A stretch of 64,000 nt of DNA. Source: Plut-88900 sp965116945. GTDB taxonomy: Bacteria > Chloroflexota > Dehalococcoidia > Plut-88900. The stretch lies in NCBI GenBank assembly GCA_965116945.1, contig OZ220734.1, forward strand, positions 2,914,001 to 2,978,000. Reading direction: 5' to 3'. Below the pieces are notes generated by a model. That model was not told the DNA's origin, did not search any database, and saw only the letters and a list, made by a program, of their open reading frames with translations. The translations under genes were made by a program, and so were the position numbers. Below, piece by piece: positions 43,075 through 51,063 of this stretch (position 1 is its first letter; every line of letters starts with the position of its first letter).

Positions 43075-44979
43075 GTGGTAGAGCAGAGACAGATCGACCA
43101 CCTGCTGCAGGAGACCGGCGAGATAGATCCGCCGGCGCACCTGGTGGAAAACGCCAACATCCAGGACTACGAGACCGAGTATCGGCGCTCCACGGAAGAC
43201 CCTGAGGGATTCTGGTCGGAGATTGCGTCGGAGCTGGACTGGTTCAAGCCCTGGACCCGGGTCTTCGAATGGGACTACCCCAACTTCAAGTGGTTCCCGG
43301 ACGGCGAGTGCAACATTACCTACAATTGCCTTGACCGGCACCTGTCCGATGGACGTAAGAACAAGGCCGCGTTCATATGGCTGGGGGAGGATGGCTCGGA
43401 GAAGGTGCTGACGTACGGTCGGCTGACACAGTTGGTGAACCGGATGGCCAACGGGCTGAGGGGCCTCGGGGTGGGTAAGGGAGACCGGGTGGTAATCTAC
43501 ATGCCTCTCACGCCGGAGGGGGTTATCTCCATGCTGGCCTGCGCACGGGTCGGGGCGGTGCACAGCGTAGTGTATGCGGGTTTCAGCGTCGGGGCGCTGC
43601 GGCAGAGAATCCTGGATGCGGAGGCGAAAGTGGTCATCACGGCGGACTACGGGTACCGTCGAGGCAAGCCCATCGATCTGAAGGAGATTAGCGACGAGGC
43701 ATCGAAGGATATCGACCACCTGAAGCACATCATTGCTTGGCGTCGGGAGACGAAAGACGTGGCGCTGAAGGAGAAAGAGGTCGACTTCGACGACTTGCTG
43801 GCCAGCGGGGGTGTTGAGTGCGAGGCCGAGGTGATGAATGCAGAAGACCCGCTGTTCATACTCTACACCAGCGGCACGACGGGCAAGCCCAAGGGTGTGC
43901 AGCACGTCCACGGCGGGTTCATGGTCGGGACGTACTACCACTTCCGTTCTTTCTGGGACATGAAGGAAGATGACGTCTACTGGTGCACCTCGGATATCGG
44001 GTGGGTAGTCGGGCACAGCTACATCGTATATGCGCCGCTTCTCTACGGCGCGACGACAGTGTTCCGCGAAGGCGCACCCGACTACCCCGACCCAAGCGCT
44101 TTCTACGAGGTAATCGAAAAATACGGCGTGAACGTGATGTTCACCGCGCCCACGGTACTGAGGATGTTGATGCGCTATGGCGAGCAGCACGCCGAGGGTT
44201 ACGATCTCAGCACGCTGCGCCTGCTGACCTGTGCAGGAGAACCCCTGAACCCCGAGGCTCAGCGCTGGGCCTACGAGCACCTCTGCGGCAACGGCAAGTG
44301 GGGATACATCGTAGATAACTGGTGGCAGACGGAGACGGGGGGGCCGTGTCTCGGGACTATGCCGATTATGAAGGTCAAGCCGGGAAGAGTGGGAAGGCCA
44401 TTGCCGGGTGTAGAGATGGATATCGTGGACAGGGAGGGTGTGCCGATAACGGAGCCGGACAAGGGCGGTATGCTTGTCATCAAGCGGCCCTTCCCGAGCT
44501 TCTTCCGCACGGTCTACGGAGACCCGTCCAGGTTCGAGAAGGACTGGACTACGATTCCCGGCGTCTACTTCTCCGGCGACGTGGCACTGAGGGATGCTGA
44601 CAACTACTACATGGTGGTGGGTAGGGCGGACGACGTGCTGAACGTGGCAGGCCACCGGATTGGGTCGGCGGAGGTGGAGAGTGCGCTGGTATCACACCCG
44701 GCTGTAGCGGAGGCGGCGGTAATCGGGAAGCCGGATGAGATAAAGGGAGAGCAGATCAAGGGGTTTGTGACGCTGCGCGCAGGTGAGTCCGGATCGGATG
44801 AGATGGTGAAGTCGCTGAAACTGCACGTAAGGAAGGAACTCGGTCCGATAGCGGTACCTACGGAAATAGACTTCACGCCGGTACTGCCGAAGACGAGGTC
44901 GGGTAAGATCATGCGCCGGCTGTTGAAAGCGCAGGAGTTAGGGCTCGACCCCGGAGATATCACTACACTGGAGGACTAG
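43075..44979 (+). CDS. acsA: Acetyl-CoA synthetase (AMP-forming)
   Basis: The 634-residue protein has the complete Acs signature. These are the N-terminal NCLDRHL, ILYTSGTTGKPKGVQHVHGG, then DNWWQTETGGPCLGTMP, where the Trp pair limits the pocket to acetate/propionate. YFSGDVALRDADNYYMVVG and VAGHRIGSAEVESALVSHP follow, and acetylation-site Lys in LPKTRSGKIMRRLLKAQE. It makes acetyl-CoA from acetate and ATP. It starts at GTG with GGGAG upstream. If the reductase system in this genome yields acetate or a related acid, this enzyme could activate it, but that link is inference. Confidence 0.95.
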   Translation: MVEQRQIDHLLQETGEIDPPAHLVENANIQDYETEYRRSTEDPEGFWSEIASELDWFKPWTRVFEWDYPNFKWFPDGECNITYNCLDRHLSDGRKNKAAFIWLGEDGSEKVLTYGRLTQLVNRMANGLRGLGVGKGDRVVIYMPLTPEGVISMLACARVGAVHSVVYAGFSVGALRQRILDAEAKVVITADYGYRRGKPIDLKEISDEASKDIDHLKHIIAWRRETKDVALKEKEVDFDDLLASGGVECEAEVMNAEDPLFILYTSGTTGKPKGVQHVHGGFMVGTYYHFRSFWDMKEDDVYWCTSDIGWVVGHSYIVYAPLLYGATTVFREGAPDYPDPSAFYEVIEKYGVNVMFTAPTVLRMLMRYGEQHAEGYDLSTLRLLTCAGEPLNPEAQRWAYEHLCGNGKWGYIVDNWWQTETGGPCLGTMPIMKVKPGRVGRPLPGVEMDIVDREGVPITEPDKGGMLVIKRPFPSFFRTVYGDPSRFEKDWTTIPGVYFSGDVALRDADNYYMVVGRADDVLNVAGHRIGSAEVESALVSHPAVAEAAVIGKPDEIKGEQIKGFVTLRAGESGSDEMVKSLKLHVRKELGPIAVPTEIDFTPVLPKTRSGKIMRRLLKAQELGLDPGDITTLED

Positions 44980-45100
44980 GGAGACATTCGTTAAGGCAAT
45001 CAGTCTATCTAACGGGGATAAAACCATCAGCACTCCATCCAGTCCGGAACAGTCGGGATCTGCCGGCGAGAATCCAGCTCGGCAAGGGCCGAAACCCGAC

Positions 45101-45358
45101 GTGCCCCTGGACCGCACCGCCCCCGAGTACAGCCATTCCCAACTGCTGGAATTGACCAGGTGGGTGCTATCGGACAACGTACCTCGCACGGATGATGAAC
45201 TGAGAGAAGAGCTAATGAATGAACTGGGGCTCCGACGCCGGGGCCTGCGCATGAACCTGTACCTGAATACGGCAATATCCAACGCCCGACGGGAGGCCGC
45301 GAAGGCCCAGGAGTCGGGCGGAGGGGAATCCGGGGAAGCCCCAGGGAGCAAGGAGTAG
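45101..45358 (+). CDS. Small conserved-looking protein of unknown function
   Basis: This is an 85-residue frame beginning at GTG 45101, the only reasonable initiator after a stretch of Ser/Pro-rich codons without ATG, GTG or TTG. It encodes PLDRTAPEYSHSQLLELTRW followed by a helical, Arg- and Glu-rich segment and a Gly/Glu tail. The next gene's AAGGAG lies inside its last codons and its stop is two bases from that ATG, so the coupling argues it is translated. Fold and function are not recognised. Confidence 0.55.
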   Translation: MPLDRTAPEYSHSQLLELTRWVLSDNVPRTDDELREELMNELGLRRRGLRMNLYLNTAISNARREAAKAQESGGGESGEAPGSKE

Positions 45359-45361
45359 AAG

Positions 45362-46174
45362 ATGAGAGAAGTCCAGCCGGGTCGGGTACACCTTATTACT
45401 GGGGGATACCCGCCCGGGGCCCTGGCGCAGCATGATATGGACTACGCCCGAATCCGGCTGCTGGAGCTGCTGGAGGAAAGGGGCGTACAGGCGACAGTCG
45501 GCAATGACTTTAGCGATATTGAGCGTTGGCTTCCGGGTACTGCCCTGATGCTCACCTATACTGCGGGGCCGTTCCTGAGCGGCGACCAGAATAACCTGGT
45601 GCGGCGTTGGATGGAGGATGGGGGGCGATGGATGGGGCTGCACGGGACCAGTGGCGGAAAGGCGAAGCGGGTAGAGGGCGAGAGACGTCGGATGATGGTC
45701 AAATCCGAGCACCACGACACCCTTGGCAGCTTCTTTATCAGCCATCCGCAAACCCGAAAGTTCCGTGTGGATGTGTCCGGCCCCGATAACCCGCTGACAA
45801 AGGGCTTGCCTTCTTCGTTCATGACAATAGATGAACCATATATGATCGAAATCCAGCACCCGAACGAAACGGACGTGGTACTGTCGGCGGAACTTGGGCC
45901 GGACCACTCGGGCTACGGGTTCATCTACGACGAGGACACTTCCTTGCAGGCCGACGGTAAGACCCGGGTGCTGGGCTATACAAGGGACGTGGGGAAGGGT
46001 GGGGTGGCGTACATTGCCCTGGGCCACTGCCACTCTCCGGCAAGCCAGACCAACCACGCATTCGATGAGACCATCGAAGACCCGGAATCGATGCCCGCGG
46101 CATTCAGGGCTAGCTGGGATGTGGAGGAATACGTGCAGATGCTGCGTAACGGGATCGACTGGGGAGTGGGGTAG
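45362..46174 (+). CDS. ThuA-like domain protein
   Basis: This 270-residue protein has the ThuA glutamine-amidotransferase-like fold. VHLITGGYPPGALAQHDMDY forms the first strand, and LMLTYTAGPFLSGDQNNLVRR and MGLHGTSGGKAKRVE follow. SHPQTRKFRVDVSGPDNPLT and the C-terminal GGVAYIALGHCHSP are also typical. ThuA proteins are associated with sugar (trehalose) utilisation but their reaction is poorly defined. AAGGAG is six bases before ATG 45362. Near neighbours do not include sugar transporters here. Confidence 0.85.
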   Translation: MREVQPGRVHLITGGYPPGALAQHDMDYARIRLLELLEERGVQATVGNDFSDIERWLPGTALMLTYTAGPFLSGDQNNLVRRWMEDGGRWMGLHGTSGGKAKRVEGERRRMMVKSEHHDTLGSFFISHPQTRKFRVDVSGPDNPLTKGLPSSFMTIDEPYMIEIQHPNETDVVLSAELGPDHSGYGFIYDEDTSLQADGKTRVLGYTRDVGKGGVAYIALGHCHSPASQTNHAFDETIEDPESMPAAFRASWDVEEYVQMLRNGIDWGVG

Positions 46175-46193
46175 TTATCGTAGGGGGCTGTCG

Positions 46194-47135
46194 CTAGGCG
46201 GATCTGAGGGTCTCGCTGATCAGGCGGATGTGGTCGATGCCGATGCCACAGCAGCCCCCCACCACCCGTGCCCCGAGGTCTATCCATTCCTGCACGTGCT
46301 GCAAGTAGTCATCCGGCGGCATTACCCCTTTGAAGTTGGGTTTGTCTATGGAGAAGAATGTGCCGGAGTTTGCATAGGCGCCCAGTGGTCCATCCCACTT
46401 CCCTCGTGCCGCTTTTAACGCAGGGCTTATGCAAGGTACGGCACTATGCATCACCGAGACCAGCGATCCTCCGATAGCCATCACCTGTTCGAGTGTTTCC
46501 TGAAAGTCGAGATCCGACGGTTCAATTGGACCGACCTCCGATAGCATGTGTACGGCCCCCTCGTTGGTGAGGGCACAGCTGAGCCCGACCCATACGGGAA
46601 GCCCAGTCTCCAATGCCGCTCTGAGCAGTGCGCCACCATGCTCCGACTCCCGAATCATTTCGAGGACTAGCAAATCTGCTCCGGCTTCCGCCAGGGTGTT
46701 GGCCTGGCGTTGGTAGCTTTCCTCTATGACCTGCATTGGTAGAAGCGGCCGGTCCCGGCGGCTGAACGCGTAAACTCCGAAACTGGACATGGACCCCGCT
46801 ATCCAGACGGGCCTATTCGGCTCTGCGTTTGCGATGGCCTCACGGACGAGACTGACAGACAGTGCATTCAACTCGTCGGCCCGTCCCCCGATCCCCTCTG
46901 CCTCCAGGTTATGGGGAGACGAGGCATAAGAGTTCGAGGTGATGATGTCGGCGCCCGCGTTTATGTAGTCCTCGTGAAGTCTGCGCACGGTGTCGGGGTG
47001 GGAGTCCAGGGCTGCCGCGCACCAAGAGGGTCCGGCAACAGGTACACCCATTCGTATGAGTTCCGTGCCGTTGGCGCCGTCGAGGATGAGGGTCGGGCCG
47101 GAGTCCAGTCGGGCCTTAAGCTCGTCTACACCCAC
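46194..47135 (-). CDS. Homocysteine S-methyltransferase family protein
   Basis: This 313-residue zinc methyltransferase has LDGANGTELIRMGVPVAG at the start of the barrel, then ADIITSNSYASSPHN, and the zinc-binding GGCCG near residue 297 (ARVVGGCCGIGIDHIRL). The third zinc Cys is likely in GLSCALTNEG. It resembles MmuM/BHMT, transferring a methyl group from S-methylmethionine or a betaine-like donor to homocysteine. It begins at GTG inside the last codons of the flavoprotein gene (10-base overlap), so it is translated with that sarcosine-oxidase-like enzyme. A methylamine or betaine role is suggested by this link. Confidence 0.92.
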   Translation of the reverse strand: MGVDELKARLDSGPTLILDGANGTELIRMGVPVAGPSWCAAALDSHPDTVRRLHEDYINAGADIITSNSYASSPHNLEAEGIGGRADELNALSVSLVREAIANAEPNRPVWIAGSMSSFGVYAFSRRDRPLLPMQVIEESYQRQANTLAEAGADLLVLEMIRESEHGGALLRAALETGLPVWVGLSCALTNEGAVHMLSEVGPIEPSDLDFQETLEQVMAIGGSLVSVMHSAVPCISPALKAARGKWDGPLGAYANSGTFFSIDKPNFKGVMPPDDYLQHVQEWIDLGARVVGGCCGIGIDHIRLISETLRSA

Positions 47136-48454
47136 GGCGAGTGGCTGTTGTTGCTCCCGAAAGTCCTACCTTCAGCGTAACGGCTGAAGGCGAAGGGTTT
47201 GAGGTCGGGGACATCCTCTCCCATGAAGAGCTTGGAGACCAGCTTGCCGATTCCGATCATCTTGAACCCGTGGTTGCTGTCCTCGATCATGTACACGTTG
47301 GGGGCGACCCAGTCGAGGACGGGAAGGTTGTCAGGTGTGAATGCGCCTATGCCTCCGTTGGGGCGCTGCTTGAAGGCGGTGCGAATGCCCTCAAATCTGG
47401 ACATTGTTGCGCCCATGGCGGCACAGAAGTAATCGGCGAACTCAGGCTCGGCCTGGTAAAGCTCGTTGGCATGGCCGTATGGGTCTACAACGGCGTCGGG
47501 GCCAATTTTTACGGGGGTGATTCCCCCCTGGAGCCCGGGCTTTTCCATCCGTTCATTGGCATTCTTGAAGTAGACGTATAGGTAATCACGAAGCTGCTCG
47601 CCGGTGCTCTCGTCGTACACGGGGGTGCTCATCTTCTCGATGTGGAGGATGGGCGGGTTTTTGCCCTCAGGTGTGAGATAGGGTTCGTCAAAATAGACCT
47701 CGCCTTCCCGCAGTCTCCAGAAAGTCCACATGTCCTTGTTGATGACGGAGCCGTCGGGGTAAGAGCAGTCTATGTGAGCCGACTTGCCGAGCATGGCCCA
47801 GTGTTTGGGGGTCCAGGCCCCGAGGGCCCATATGACGGCGTCGCAGTCGATGTCACCCTGGTTGGTTGTGACTGCTTTGACGGACCCGGCCCGAGTGTCG
47901 TAACCGGTAACCTCGACGCCCGTGCGGATCTCAACTCCGTGCTGCTCACACTTCTCGACCAGACCTCGCAGGACATTCCGAGTGCCGGCATATCCACTAA
48001 CCCGTTCGTCGAGGGCCACATCAATGCCTTCAGTCTTGAAATCGGGCCAGATGGAGGTGAGGAAGTCCCGCGCTTCCTTGCCGACGTAGAGGTTGGATGT
48101 GTAGTCGGAAGCCTGGTGGGACTTGTGCATCTTCTCGAAGTCGGGGGTCTGGTTTGCCTCTCCACAGGAGACGTAGCCGACCTGCTGGAATCCCAGGTTG
48201 ATGGGGTCCGACATCCAGACGTCGACGCTGTGCTTGAGGATGGGGTGAAGGGCCTCCGTCATGTAGAAGTTTCGGACGTTGCCGCAGGCTACGCCCGTGG
48301 CGCCTGCGCCGACATGACTCTTTTCCAGGACCAGAATGTCACGGCCGGAGCCCTGGCCCCGTGCTTTGAGTTCCATGGCAAGATGCCAGGCGGTACTCAT
48401 ACCGTGGATACCCGCGCCGACTATTACGTATTTCCTGGACTCATTTGTCGCCAT
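47126..48454 (-). CDS. FAD-dependent oxidoreductase (DAO / sarcosine oxidase-like)
   Basis: This 442-residue protein begins with the dinucleotide-binding KYVIVGAGIHGMSTAWHLA. It then has LVLEKSHVGAGATGVACGNV, the FAD-interacting pattern of sarcosine and dimethylglycine dehydrogenases. IGAFTPDNLPVLDWVAPNVYMI and SNHGFKMIGIGKLVSKLFMG in the C-terminal part are typical. It oxidises a secondary or tertiary amine such as sarcosine, releasing formaldehyde or a C1 unit. GGAGGAAG is seven bases before the ATG. The gene overlaps a homocysteine methyltransferase, which supports a role in methylated-amine turnover. Substrate is not proven. Confidence 0.92.
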   Translation of the reverse strand: MATNESRKYVIVGAGIHGMSTAWHLAMELKARGQGSGRDILVLEKSHVGAGATGVACGNVRNFYMTEALHPILKHSVDVWMSDPINLGFQQVGYVSCGEANQTPDFEKMHKSHQASDYTSNLYVGKEARDFLTSIWPDFKTEGIDVALDERVSGYAGTRNVLRGLVEKCEQHGVEIRTGVEVTGYDTRAGSVKAVTTNQGDIDCDAVIWALGAWTPKHWAMLGKSAHIDCSYPDGSVINKDMWTFWRLREGEVYFDEPYLTPEGKNPPILHIEKMSTPVYDESTGEQLRDYLYVYFKNANERMEKPGLQGGITPVKIGPDAVVDPYGHANELYQAEPEFADYFCAAMGATMSRFEGIRTAFKQRPNGGIGAFTPDNLPVLDWVAPNVYMIEDSNHGFKMIGIGKLVSKLFMGEDVPDLKPFAFSRYAEGRTFGSNNSHSPWV

Positions 48455-48489
48455 GAAACTTCCTCCGGATAGATAGGGCCGTTAGGTTT

Positions 48490-48520
48490 GGGGGAGTTTA
48501 GGGTGGGGTGTGGGGTGGGG
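48490..48520 (+). other. G-quadruplex-like G-run tract
   Basis: Five runs of three to five G (48490-48494, 48501-48503, 48505-48508, 48512-48515, 48517-48520) occur within 31 bases, just upstream of the minus-strand flavoprotein gene. The spacing fits a four-tract quadruplex on the + strand. Beyond this the 252-base intergenic stretch to the tRNA holds only the tRNA promoter. Confidence 0.5.
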
Positions 48521-48666
48521 TCAAGTTAGCCCGAGATCATGCGCGCAAATCTAACGGTTGGAAAACTCGATACAAGTCCTCTCCTTCGCCAACGCTAACA
48601 TCGTGAGATTTGACATGCCCATGAGCTTAAATGGTCTGTCGGATTTTTACGGAAACATTGCGTCCC

Positions 48667-48696
48667 TTAGACTTGCTCGGCAGAGTTTGTTAATAT
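48667..48696 (+). promoter_or_regulatory. Promoter for tRNA-Gln
   Basis: TTAGAC (48667-48672) and TAATAT (48691-48696) are 18 bases apart, close to the sigma70 consensus. The predicted start would fall a few bases before the mature tRNA at 48707. Confidence 0.6.
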
Positions 48697-48706
48697 GATG
48701 AGGCAC

Positions 48707-48780
48707 TGGGGAATCGTCTAGTGGTAGGACAGCGGACTCTGGATCCGTAAGCCCAGGTTCGAATCCTGGTTCCCCAGCCA
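48707..48780 (+). tRNA. tRNA-Gln (anticodon CUG)
   Basis: The 74-base gene includes an encoded CCA. Acceptor stem UGGGGAA pairs with UUCCCCA (48770-48776), discriminator G73. The anticodon loop is CUCUGGA, giving CUG. The T-arm contains GGUUCGAAUCC and the D-arm the usual AGUGGUAGGAC. It lies near the G-skew switch and just upstream of an isolated HicB-like gene. No second copy of its 3' end was seen, so no attachment-site duplication is claimed. Confidence 0.97.
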
Positions 48781-48918
48781 ACCCCCTCAGTTCTGCTTCT
48801 GGCTACTGCATTCCAAACCCTGCATCTTAACGGCATATACTCGATAATCTCAGAGATTGAGGCAGGGGTCATCTTTTGGTCGTGAAGGCGCAGCGTATCC
48901 TATAGGCGAGTACACGGA

Positions 48919-49131
48919 ATGAATGACAGCGATAGATACGTCAAAGTAGTGGAATGGTCCGATGTTGACAACTGCTACGTTGGGACGGTTCCCGGCTTGA
49001 TTTACGGCGGTTGTCATGGAGACGACAGGCAACAGGTTCATGAAGATCTCTGCCAGATCGTTGAAGAGGTTATCGAGATATTCCGCGCCGACGGCACTCC
49101 ATTGCCCGATCCAAATCGGGTCGTGACTTAG
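48919..49131 (+). CDS. HicB-like antitoxin domain protein (orphan)
   Basis: This 70-residue protein begins NDSDRYVKVVEWSDVDNCYV, then GTVPGLIYGGCHGDDRQQVH and EDLCQIVEEVIEIFR. The pattern of a strand, a VPGL loop and a following helix is the HicB partial RNase H-like fold. HicB normally partners a HicA toxin, but no HicA reading frame is next to it on either strand. It lies 138 bases after tRNA-Gln. It may be a remnant antitoxin or a stand-alone regulator. Confidence 0.75.
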   Translation: MNDSDRYVKVVEWSDVDNCYVGTVPGLIYGGCHGDDRQQVHEDLCQIVEEVIEIFRADGTPLPDPNRVVT

Positions 49132-49148
49132 TCGCCACTTTGCAACCC

Positions 49149-49667
49149 ATGCCCCCCCTCCCCACACCCCTCCCACACATCCTGAAGAACAGCTTTGTAA
49201 TCCGATTCACCATGACCCGGCGCAAGTCGGGCGGACTCCGGACAGTCGAGACTACCTACTACTGGAACGGTGACGACGAAGTTGTGTTGTCGGGCTATCC
49301 CGGGCGGCGGGACTGGGTGGCCAACATGGCTGCCCACCCGACTGTCACCCTGCACACCGTCGAATTCGAGCCCTGGTTCGACATCCCCGGCCGGGCCCGA
49401 GTCCTCCGTAATACCAACGAGCGGCTCCCTCACATCTTCAACTTCATCGATCGCTGGGCCGAAAGACCCGGCTTCCCCCGCCGCCGCTTTGCCTTCGCCC
49501 TGGGCGCGATCAAGCTCAACCGCAGGCTGGGCCTGCCCTGGTGGGGGCCCTTCTGGTTCGCCCGCAAGGTGCTCGACAACATGCCCTGCGTAGTCGTCAC
49601 CTTCACCGGCCCCCCAGCCCCCCGCTCCTTCGGCCCCCCACCCCTCTCCGAACCCCGACCCCACTGA
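49149..49667 (+). CDS. Ddn-like deazaflavin (F420)-dependent nitroreductase family protein
   Basis: This roughly 172-residue protein includes TRRKSGGLRTVETTYYWNGD and EVVLSGYPGRRDWVANMAAH, the split-beta-barrel pattern of the Ddn/F420-dependent family. The RxTG-like R-K-S-G then a Gly-Arg-Arg-Asp-Trp segment is where F420 or a flavin phosphate binds. A Pro-rich, low-complexity tail follows. No clear ribosome site; a TTG three codons upstream is an alternative start. Function could be reduction of quinones or nitro compounds. F420 use is inferred from family. Confidence 0.75.
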   Translation: MPPLPTPLPHILKNSFVIRFTMTRRKSGGLRTVETTYYWNGDDEVVLSGYPGRRDWVANMAAHPTVTLHTVEFEPWFDIPGRARVLRNTNERLPHIFNFIDRWAERPGFPRRRFAFALGAIKLNRRLGLPWWGPFWFARKVLDNMPCVVVTFTGPPAPRSFGPPPLSEPRPH

Positions 49668-49797
49668 TTCGGATACCTTCTGCCCACCGAACCCTATTGT
49701 CTCCCGATGTACCCGCTCATCGTATGGAACAATCGCACCATTCAAATCGTTTATCCAAGTACACGGACAATGAAGCCTCTCTTGTGGGAGCACGCAG

Positions 49798-51054
49798 ATG
49801 CTTAACAAAATTAACACTTCAATTTTCGTTTCAGCAGTGACCTGCATAGCCATTCTGTTTTTCGTTGCCTGTGGACAGACGTCACCAACCTCCCCACCCG
49901 TCCCCACACCTACAGCTCCCGTTACCACTCCGGAAGTCCCCACGGAATCCCCTGCCCCGGTCCATGAACCCACCCCTGACGCCTCCCCCACTTCGACCCA
50001 CGAAATAGTTTCAGGCAAGAGCCCCAACGCCTCAATAAAAGGCACGGTCACCTACAGGGAGAACCTTGAGCTTACCCCGGCAGCAGTCCTGGTTGTTGAA
50101 CTGAGGGATGTGTCCTTGCAGGATGCCTCTTCCATCCTCATCGCCCGACAGACCATATCCACCCCGGGCCAGGTTCCCATCGACTACGAGGTCAAATACA
50201 ACAGGGATGACATCAACCCCCGGAACACCTACGCCATTTCCGCCCGCATTATTGAGTCCGATGACCGACTCGCCTTCATCAGCGACACCGCCCACGACGT
50301 AATAACCCGCGGCAACCCAGAGCGCGTTGATATGGTCCTGGTGCTCGTAGAACCCCCGCCCGACCTTATCGACGATTCCAACCCCGACTGGCAAAAATGG
50401 GTGGAAGTCCCTGTCTCCGTAGTCTCGGCCAACCTCATCCCCAATGAACCCGAGAATGTCCTCAGGGTCAACTACTACCAGTCCACCATCGAAGGCTGTG
50501 CCCGACCCGGAAACCAGTCCTTCGAAATAAATGGCAACGATATCCTGGCAAGCGTCACCCTGATGCAGCCTCCGCCCACCGCCTGGGCAATCCCCTGCCA
50601 CGAGCAGGTAGTAGAGCTGGACGCCATCCTGCACCTTGGCGATATCCTGCAGCCCGGAGAGACCTACCGCATCATCGTCAACGATAGTGTAACTACGGCC
50701 TTCTCGCTCCTGCCCCCCGACTTCGGGTATACACACATCGCCGAATCGCAGATTGAAAGCTGGGAGTTGGAAATATTGGAAATTTACCCTGTACAACGCC
50801 AGCTTCGCGTCGTGTCAGGCCTCCCTACGGGAAGTGGCTGCTCCTGGTTCAACGGCTATGAGATTCGCCGGAATAATAAAGGTGATTTCCACGTGGTCAT
50901 CACACATCACGAAATCTCCGACCCCTCTGTTGTTTGCACCACAGAGTACCGCTCGGTCGAGACGATAGTCCCCCTCGGCTCGGACTTCGAGCCCGGCAAG
51001 GTGTATACCATAACCGTGAATTCAGAGCCCACCCGGACCTTCGAGGCTAGATGA
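49798..51054 (+). CDS. Predicted lipoprotein with YbaY-like domain
   Basis: The 418-residue protein has a signal peptide MLNKINTSIFVSAVTCIAIL leading to a lipobox-like FFVAC and a cysteine at about 25, then a Pro/Thr-rich linker to about 70. Residues 80-185 (IKGTVTYRENLELTPAAVLV, then VELRDVSL and QDASSILIARQTI) match the YbaY/YscW lipoprotein domain. The remainder is a beta-rich domain seen twice (ESWELEILEIYPVQRQ and QKWVEVPVSVVSA) with conserved turn patterns. It would be anchored on the outer face of the cell membrane. Function unknown. GGGAG lies seven bases before the ATG. Confidence 0.85.
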   Translation: MLNKINTSIFVSAVTCIAILFFVACGQTSPTSPPVPTPTAPVTTPEVPTESPAPVHEPTPDASPTSTHEIVSGKSPNASIKGTVTYRENLELTPAAVLVVELRDVSLQDASSILIARQTISTPGQVPIDYEVKYNRDDINPRNTYAISARIIESDDRLAFISDTAHDVITRGNPERVDMVLVLVEPPPDLIDDSNPDWQKWVEVPVSVVSANLIPNEPENVLRVNYYQSTIEGCARPGNQSFEINGNDILASVTLMQPPPTAWAIPCHEQVVELDAILHLGDILQPGETYRIIVNDSVTTAFSLLPPDFGYTHIAESQIESWELEILEIYPVQRQLRVVSGLPTGSGCSWFNGYEIRRNNKGDFHVVITHHEISDPSVVCTTEYRSVETIVPLGSDFEPGKVYTITVNSEPTRTFEAR

Positions 51055-51063
51055 CAATGGCTG

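Noticed and set aside
43048..44655. Minus-strand open frame of 535 codons opposite acetyl-CoA synthetase
   Set aside because: It is antisense to a complete, motif-rich acsA gene and shows no family features; long antisense frames are expected in GC-rich DNA.
45212..46057. Minus-strand open frame of 281 codons over the ThuA gene
   Set aside because: Antisense to a real ThuA gene and to the coupled small gene; no motifs.
48707..48780. tRNA-Gln as an integration attachment site
   Set aside because: No second copy of the tRNA 3' end and no integrase gene are visible in the window.
49128..50051. Minus-strand open frame of 307 codons, Gly/Glu/Val-rich
   Set aside because: Spans the Ddn-like gene and the start of the lipoprotein gene in antisense; low-complexity composition typical of shadows.
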